In this document: piece by piece, positions 57,901 to 64,000 of the stretch | How the letters are laid out: each line of letters opens with the position of its first letter | Position numbering within the stretch: position 1 is the stretch's first letter | Assembly (NCBI GenBank): GCA_020746995.1 | Contig: JAGPXD010000003.1 | Span: forward strand, 3,100,001-3,164,000 | Reading direction: 5' to 3' | Source of the DNA: Plectosphaerella cucumerina | Taxonomy: Eukaryota; Ascomycota; Sordariomycetes; Glomerellales; Plectosphaerellaceae | DNA: 64,000 nt | Made by a program: the position numbers and the translations under genes | The notes under the pieces: model-generated | What the model saw: the letters and a program-made list of their open reading frames with translations, nothing else | What the model was told of the DNA's origin: nothing | Databases searched by the model: none

Positions 57901-59056
57901 GATCATTGCACAACGTGGTGACCACGTCGAAGCCGAAAAGCAACATCGGAAGATCTTCGAAGCGAGAGAAAAGGTCCTAGGAAGCAGACACCCGGACACC
58001 CTCAAAAGCGCGGGAAGACTGATGATGGAGCTCTGGGAGCTGGGCAGGTTTGAAGAAGCCGAGGATCTGGCCGTCAAGACCCTAGATCTCTGCAAAATCG
58101 TGCTCGGAGAGACACACCCCGATACCCTTGCGACAGGCGACACCTTGGGCTTCATCCTCGAGTGCAGAGGTAAGCTTCTCGAGGCCGAGGAGCTGAAGAA
58201 CAGCATCCTTGAAACGCGCAAGTCCCTGTACGGGCCCAACCACCCCAGCACGGCAGATAGCGAGCACGATGTGGGCTGGGTCCTGCACCAGCTCGGTCGG
58301 TACGACGAGGCAAAGCCGCACTACGAGCTTGCCCTCGAGAAGAAGCGCCTACTCCTGGGCGAGGACCACTGGAAGACCCTGACCACCAAGTGCAATCTCC
58401 CAGTCTTCTACTGCGACCAGGGAGACTACGAGCTGGCAGAAGAGTATTCGCGCAGGATCATCTTGGACTTCAAGCGGACGCGCAGCGACATGCACCCCCA
58501 AACCCTCGACGCCACGGGCGGCCTGGCCGTTATCCTCCGCCACCGCGGCAAGCTCGAGGACGCGGCAAAGGCAGCCCGCACGTCCATCGACGGGCGCAAT
58601 ACTGTCATCGGTGAGGACCATCCGTGGACGCAGCCGCCACTGTGCCACTGGGGGTACATCCTTACCCTTCAGGGCGAGATCGAGCGGGGCGAGGAGGTGA
58701 TGCGGTCGGCTCTGAGCAAGATGGAAGAGGGCTTGGGGAAGAACCACGGGTACGTCTTCACGGCGCTGCTGCAGCTGAGCAAGAACTTGGCGCTTCAGGG
58801 AGGGGATGCTGCGCTGAGCGAGGCCGAGGCGCTGGCGAGACGAGCGACGGCCGGGCGGGAGGCGAGTCTCGGGCCGGAGCACCCGTACACGTTCAAGGCC
58901 ATGTGGCAGGTTGCTCGGGTGCTGGAGGCGAAGGGCACGGCGAAGGATGAGGCGCTTTCGTTGCTTCGCGGGGCGCAGATTGGGTTGGTTGAGTCGTTGG
59001 GGGCTGATCACCCTGATGCCATGCGTTGTACGAGGGAGATGGAAGAGAGGGCGTGA
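54930..59056 (+). CDS. Fungal NLR: SesB-type alpha/beta hydrolase - NB-ARC - TPR
   Basis: Seven exons (54930-55006, 55061-55541, 55594-55644, 55695-55994, 56057-56240, 56287-56461, 56515-59056) give 1269 aa. Domain 1 (about 20-330) is a lipase-like hydrolase: oxyanion region VFIHGLGGHPQRTW, nucleophile motif AHSLGG (Ser195) and FFGTPHRGS. This is the SesB/DUF676-like effector found on fungal STAND proteins. Domain 2 is NB-ARC: P-loop GLGGIGKTQ (Lys424), Walker B LMVVDNVDD, GxP motif LGHVPLAIAHAAAF and an MHD-like RMHRLVQLAM. Domain 3 (about 700-1269) consists of kinesin-light-chain-like TPRs with repeated GxxHPxT motifs (HPDTLKSAG, HPDTLATGD, HPSTADSE, HPQTLDATG, HPYTFKAM). Such proteins sense non-self and trigger cell death or heterokaryon incompatibility. 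Introns 1 and 2 use weak donors (GTGCTC, GTGGCA), so those edges are less sure. All catalytic and nucleotide-binding motifs are intact. Confidence 0.9.
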
Positions 59057-59150
59057 CGGAGGGGAGTGGGCAGTGTGAAATTTCAGCCTCTGTATCCCTG
59101 CGGGGCGTTGGCACGATCCATAGTTTGTTGAAATAGTGATTTGGACATAA

Positions 59151-59231
59151 TCCGGAATGGTGTAATGGTCAACATTTGTCGCTCTCATGCAGAGCGCCGA
59201 CAGGCTCGGGGTTCAATTCCCCGTTCCGGAA
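59151..59231 (+). tRNA. tRNA-Glu(CTC) with 9-nt intron
   Basis: TCCGGAA (59151-59157) pairs perfectly with TTCCGGA (59224-59230), and A59231 is the discriminator. The T arm CGGGGTTCAATTCCCCG and the D-arm region TGGTGTAATGGTC are intact. The anticodon stem TGTCG (59177-59181) pairs with CGACA (59198-59202). The loop is CT-CTC-A, then a 9-nt intron (59188-59196), then C. The intron contains GAG, which can pair with the CTC anticodon, as in normal pre-tRNA folding. It decodes GAG and lies 95 bp after the NLR stop. Confidence 0.88.
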
Positions 59232-60032
59232 TTATCTTTTGCTCACGATTACCATGATCGATGTTCCAAGTCAATAACAGTCGGACTGTGATCTTTTTGC
59301 TTGACGAATTGATCTTGCCGGCTAAGACCTGACTGACAGTTCGCATCTTGTCTGCACATCGTCCGGTTGTGGTATGAGACAGCGTGGGGCTGCTACAGCG
59401 ATGAAAGCTGGATGGGATGGCATCTGGGAGACGATCCTTCCACCTCACGACGAAAATTGGCATTGCTGGACAACCTTGGAGCTGCATATCTACGTAGAAA
59501 TCGTTACGAATACTCTCGTCATCAAGTCTGCAAGGCGACCCCTCCTCGCCGAGACCTCGGCATGGCCTCCGTTCACCTCCAGCCTTGGCCCTTCAGGGCC
59601 CAGGCCGTCCCCATCTAAAGAACAGGGGAGCCCTGGCCCCTGGAAAGCGCGCCGGGGAACCTTAAGTGTGCATTCCGCGACCAGCATCGTCCGACCCCCT
59701 CGCCCGCCAGCGGAGTCCCCAGACCTTATTTGGGTGTCAATAGGACTTGGCAGGCGAGGCCAACGCCCAACGGCCGGGGAAACGAAGAGCGAGCGAGGGA
59801 ACTTGCGGCCCTTGCCGCGCTTTGCGGGCCGTTTTCCTTCTATAACCCCGGGCGGGAGGAACCGTCAGGAGACATGATTGTTGAAATTCCTGGAGGGCAA
59901 CGCGTACACCTCGGAGAAGCGTCCCTCAGTGATGATCACAGTGTTCGCGCATCTGCCAGCTTCCACCATCAGACGTAGTCTAGTATCGATTTTCACCGTT
60001 CTTTTCCTGTGTCACCCCTATTGACCCGATCC
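59232..60032. other. Intergenic, no supported gene
   Basis: About 800 bp between the tRNA and the end of the Pth11-like gene. A 167-codon frame (59374-59877, +) lacks any protein-like pattern. T-rich bases soon after the tRNA suit RNA polymerase III termination. Confidence 0.45.
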
Positions 60033-61571
60033 TCAGTTATATGTATCGCTGAACGACTTGGTCTGCAGAATGGCCTTGTCGCTCCGGTTATCCGCATCGA
60101 CGTCGGCCCCACCCGCGACGTTGACGCTCACGACCCCTGACCTCCTCTCTTTATCCGACTCGTCGCCAGGGGTTATCTTGGCGTCGCTGGAATTGAAGGT
60201 CCGCATCTCGTTCTCCTCGGGGAAGTGCTCGTACTGGTTGCGCTGCTTACGCGCCGCACGGCTGCCCGATCTTCCCAGGGCATACGCGCTCGCCCGCCGG
60301 TTGGAGGGGTTGGAAGAATCGCCTCCCATCATGGTGGGCGCAAAGTGTTTGAAGAATTTGCGCAGTGTCGGCATAGACCCGCAGATGATGAAGAGGTTTG
60401 CTTCGAGGAAACTGTTCGCCATTTGGTCAGGACTGTGCATTGCAATGACAGACGGGAAGACTCACGACCAAATGTTTGCAGGGGCCGAGTCCCACGGAAG
60501 ATCGCTGGTCGCCAGCACCGGGAATAGAAAGACCAGACGAATAACGGACGTAACGACGGTACTGTGGTCTTTCAGTCAGAAGGAGGTCCCCTGTTGATTG
60601 CTGGTCAAATAGGTCGGGTACTCACATGGTACCTATGCCAAACACCACGATGGCGCCAATCTTCTGGCCAAGACCCATGCGCAGCTGCAGGACCATAGGA
60701 ATCGGTAGAATGAAGAGAATGACATCGGTGAAGATGTTGGAGACGGCCGTGGCTAGGTAGAGAATCCCAACATCGACGCAAGAGCCGCCTTGTACTGTGG
60801 GGTCGAAAGACTTCTGAACTGGCGAGCAATTGACGAACAGCATCACGCTGATCACGACAGTGTAGATGCCTACGAGAACTATGCTGGCCCAGACGGCCCT
60901 CCTGAACCACTTTTGAGGGGACAGGTGGAGATAAAAGGTGAGAAGCGACAGCTTGGTGAAGCCATTGCATAGCATGAAGATGCCGTCGGCAATCCAAATC
61001 AGCTGGGAAGAGTTAGGTGAGAACACGATGATGGGGAGGAAGGGTTGTCGGCTTACAAAGGAGTAATGAAGGTACAAGGGAAGAGGAATCTCCCATGCAT
61101 GGGAGCAAAATGTCTTGATGGTTATGCAGTCTGAGATACTTAGCCATGTGTCGTTGAAGGGGCTTCACATGCGGCTCACAGATCAAGATCACCTGAGTGA
61201 CGACTGATGCGGCCTGTACAATGATCACATTAGTCGAGCACGGGTATGCAGGCAGCTGTGCGTCGGGAATCGACAGCCATGAAGCAGCCAAGCCCACTCA
61301 CCCAAGCCAAGAACATGAATGCTGCAGAAGTCAGCATGGTCCCTGCGTCTTCATCGAAGTGCTTACCATCATCTATCTGCAGCCCCTTGGACAGGAAGAT
61401 CTTCGTATAGTACCGCTGGCAAAGAGCGACGAACGCCAGCGGGCCCAGGATACCTGTGATGATGTAGTGCTCGAGAACGTATTGCTGCTGCGGGTTGTCA
61501 AAGTCGACAACGTAGCCCTCTGGTGCGGGCACGAGCGTCCTCACGCCGTTCGTCAGGGGGAAATTCTCCAT
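60033..61571 (-). CDS. Pth11-like seven-transmembrane receptor (fungal rhodopsin-domain family)
   Basis: Seven exons (61571-61367, 61321-61302, 61213-61180, 61130-61057, 61002-60626, 60561-60466, 60411-60033) give 394 aa, and every phase joins. Family segments in order: YVVDFDNPQQQYVLEHYIIT, a first helix ILGPLAFVALCQRYY, HAWEIPLPLY, GFTKLSLLTFYLHLSPQKWF, FVNCSPVQKSF with conserved Cys, VSNIFTDVILFILPIPMV, IRLVFLFPVL and FLEANLFIICGSMPTLRKFF. These match the Pth11-related fungal receptors that act at the plasma membrane upstream of G-protein and cAMP signalling. There is no CFEM domain at the N-terminus. The 100-residue cytoplasmic tail is Ser/Arg-rich. Exon 2 is only 20 nt and exon 3 only 34 nt. 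The third donor GTGAGC at 61179 is preferred over an earlier GTGATC because only it keeps the frame into HAWEIP. Confidence 0.9.
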
Positions 61572-63323
61572 GGTGGTAGCGGAACAATGAATGTGAAAGT
61601 AAGAGAAGAAAGCGGGCCTGTGTGACGGATCAGAATTGTCGAACTCAAGGTGAGGTTATATGAGTCTGCCGTTGGAGATCGATCGACGCTGAGTGGTCGC
61701 CACGGTCGTGCCTGCTTCGAGTACAAGCGATTCGACAGGGGAGTGACGATGGAACTGTTGGTGTTGGACGCCAAGTACACGGCAGACGGAGCAAAGCAGC
61801 CGTCGAAGATGGATCCCTGTTGCGGAATTTGGCTCAGTTGATATCGTATTCAATGACCTCGGGTCGGCGGTCTCGCCTCTTGATGTTCGAGACCGCAAGA
61901 TTTCGAGGAAAGATTCTTCGGCCAAAGTCTGCCGTCCTATTCAGGCCGCAGGGGTAAGGGTTCGAACCTCGATGGCCAAACCAAATGACGAGACCGTGAA
62001 CGAGGCTCCCCTGTACGTTTTTTCTATTCAAGACTTCAATGGGCAGTTTGACCGAGCGAGAGCAGCCAACAGAGGGGGCCATGAGCGGGGACTTTGGCGA
62101 AGATTTAATCGTAGTACTCTCGAGTACCAGACTGTCGGGTCGCAGGATTCACGGGGCTTTAGATTAGACCGTCTGAAGTTCTTTCCTCTGTCATGAGAGC
62201 GAAGTAGTTCTCATGAGCAGAAGCGGAGGGGCCAACTGGACGCCGTTGACCACCTGCAGGACCACCGTCTTTACACGACGACCTCACCGCAAGATCATCT
62301 CTTCGGATTGGCCATGGAATCTTTCACAACGAGTCGTGAAGCCTCTCGATCTGCTGTAGCTTTCAGCCTTGGCCGTAGAACGACACCATCTTCTAGGCCG
62401 TTGGCGCTGCTAGACCCCTCCCAGGCTCCCCCTTCCAGCGCGCCGTTGAAAAAGGCCGCGAGCTAGGACTCGGCACGACTCGAGCGGTCCGGGGACGCCT
62501 CGGACCGTCACATCGAACAACCGGGGTATTCCTTGGCATCAGGTTCGGCTCTTATTCAAGTAGTTTTTGGGAAGTGATCGGTTGGCCAGGGACCCCGTCC
62601 GACAGGGGTGACTCCGCAGCAACGCTCAGGGGCCTGGCTCTCGACCGCCACCATCCGGCCCAATCCGCGCGGCATCTCCCCCACGCCAGACAGATGCCCA
62701 GAGACCGTCACCTTGCTTGCGTCCTACGCCGTGATGACCTGCCGCCCCCCTGCCACCGCTGAGGGAGAGAAGAGGGGTGAGATATGCCCTCACCCTGCAC
62801 GTTCGGTAAAGATTGCCTTCCCATCGCCGAAGCCTGCACCGATCAGCCCCCAACGGCAGCTGGCGCCCTCTTCCGACCCTTCCTCTGCATGATTGCTGCA
62901 AAGACAACACTCCTCTCCACAAGCGATGGCAGGCCATGGGTGGCGAGGCAAACCGCCCTGTCGAGCACCGTCCGTCCTACCCGTGCCAATATTGCATGGG
63001 CACTCGGAGATTCAAGGCGACGAGCTGTTCCACCCCTCCCTGTCGTGAGAGCTGGGCATCGACCATGGGTGCCACGAGTCTGGCTTGCAGATGTGCCCGA
63101 AAACATAAGAACGCGCCGCGCCGATCACACCCTCCCAAAAGAAAGAGAGAGCCCAGAGCCATCTCCCTCAATCACGCACTCCCTGACAGGTGACAGATCG
63201 TCTTCCCTCTTCAAGTTACCGAGACAACTCTCTGCCGTCAAAGCGTCGGTGTGCCTCTAGTCATTCTCTTGTTCTCCTCCCCTCCTCTATCCCCCTCCCC
63301 TGTCTCCGACGCGTGTTTCGACC
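61572..63323. promoter_or_regulatory. Divergent intergenic region between Pth11-like and FAD-oxidase genes
   Basis: About 1.75 kb with no supported gene. It must contain both promoters. The right 200 bp are pyrimidine-rich before the oxidase start. A tRNA-like string (AAGGGTTCGAACCTCG, 61956-61971) has no matching acceptor or anticodon arms. Confidence 0.45.
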
Positions 63324-63986
63324 ATGAAGGCTTCCGCTGTTGCGTCCATCCTGGCGTTTGCCGCCCTCGAGGGTGCCAACGCCAGCACCGTTGGTGCCCA
63401 GAGCCCCCAGTGCACTTGCGTAAGCCTATTCACACCTTTTCATCGTCCGATTCTTCTGCGCTCCTATCCCACTTCTGAAGCGAGATTGCAACTGTGACTG
63501 ACAAACACCCCAGTGCACTGCTCTTTCCAAGGAGCCAAGCCTCGCCGGGAAGGTCTGGACGCCTGACAACGAGCTCTACACCCACCGCCTGTCCCAGTAC
63601 TACTCTGCCAACGCAGCGCAGGCACCATGGTGCATGGTTGTGCCGGGCAGCACTGAGGAGGTCTCAACTATTGTCAAGATCTTCAACAAGTACCAGTGCC
63701 CCTTTGGCATGCGCAGCGGTGCCCACTCGGCCTTCAAGGGATCCAATGGCATTGAGGATGGTGTCACTGTCGACTTTGGTATGTCCACTGAATCCAAGTC
63801 CACTTCTTGACTGACTCCCCAGGCTACATGAACGCGACTGTCTACGACCCTGAGACTAAGCTGGCCTCTATCCAGCCCGGTTCCGACTGGGGTGCCGTCT
63901 TCAGCGCTCTCATTCCCTCTGGCGTCGTGACCATCGGCGGCCGCGCCTCGGTTGTCGGTGTTGGTGGATTCACCACTGGTGGCGGT
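63324..63986 (+). CDS. 5' part of a secreted FAD-linked (PCMH/VAO-type) oxidase, truncated by window edge
   Basis: Three exons are visible (63324-63419, 63514-63778, 63823-63986), with a fourth intron starting GTAAGT at 63987 and running out of the window; 175 residues are seen. A signal peptide (MKASAVASILAFAALEGANA) is followed by a Cys pair (CTCCTA). The FAD-binding PCMH domain begins at about residue 60: PWCMVVPGSTEEVSTIVKIF, then FGMRSGAHSAFKGSN, where the His in R-S-G-A-H-S is in the position of the covalent FAD link of berberine-bridge-type enzymes, and QPGSDWG and VGGFTTGGG in the flavin loop. Such secreted fungal oxidases act on sugars, alcohols or secondary metabolites; the substrate-binding half is missing here. 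Splice phases all join. Confidence 0.88.
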
Positions 63987-64000
63987 GTAAGTACTTGAGG

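Noticed and set aside
61950..61985. tRNA-like T-arm string with TTCGAA
   Set aside because: The stem pairing is poor on both strands, and no acceptor stem or anticodon arm can be built around it.
1..64000. CRISPR arrays, transposons with terminal repeats, RIP-degraded AT-rich blocks
   Set aside because: I saw no regularly spaced repeats, transposase or reverse-transcriptase motifs, or long AT-rich decayed tracts. The window is ordinary gene-bearing fungal DNA with a few simple repeats.

Overview
The window looks like nuclear DNA of a filamentous ascomycete (Pezizomycotina, most likely a Sordariomycete). The evidence is short GT-AG introns of about 45-90 bases inside genes on both strands, GC-rich coding regions, intron-containing tRNA genes, and fungus-specific families: Zn2Cys6 factor, Pth11-like receptor, CRH glucanosyltransferase, SesB-type NLR, and an aspartyl-tRNA synthetase-DUF2156 fusion. 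Exon boundaries below were assigned by eye from reading frame, splice consensus and protein-family continuity. The species cannot be named from the sequence.

Layout, 0-16.6 kb: the 3' end of an unidentified gene (3-351, +); a three-exon protein with a STAND-type fungal N-terminal region and a ubiquitin-like region (538-2037, -); a PHO-4/PHO89 phosphate permease broken by one in-frame TAG (2438-4243, -); a Ctr copper transporter (5472-6079, +); a small conserved-looking protein (7472-7852, -); the mitochondrial ABC transporter Atm1 (9668-11850, -); and tRNA-Ser(CGA) with an intron (12259-12368, +). A gene-poor stretch follows, with one small membrane-protein gene (13233-13705, -) and a possible decayed relative.

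16.6-27 kb: a cytochrome P450, a SnoaL/NTF2-like protein, an unknown small protein, a purple-acid-phosphatase-type phosphoesterase, a Zn2Cys6 regulator and an unknown protein. This may be a small metabolic neighbourhood, but no backbone synthase is present.

27-35 kb: the most notable region. A bifunctional AspRS-DUF2156 protein (ErdS, ergosteryl-3beta-O-L-aspartate synthase; 27154-29946, -) is divergently paired with an HSL-like alpha/beta hydrolase (33301-35139, +), a good candidate for ErdH, the matching hydrolase. Together they would add aspartate from Asp-tRNA to ergosterol and remove it again.

38-64 kb: an EFA6/PSD-like Sec7-PH Arf exchange factor (38183-43088, +); a GPI-anchored CRH glucanosyltransferase (43749-45117, -); a DUF1399/GRDP-type protein with a GC-AG intron (46870-49549, -); an MFS sugar transporter (50484-52439, -); tRNA-Ser(AGA) (54197-54304, -); a complete fungal NLR with alpha/beta-hydrolase, NB-ARC and TPR domains (54930-59056, +); tRNA-Glu(CTC) with a 9-nt intron (59151-59231, +); a seven-exon Pth11-like receptor (60033-61571, -); and the 5' part of a secreted FAD-linked oxidase cut by the window edge (63324 to beyond 63986, +).
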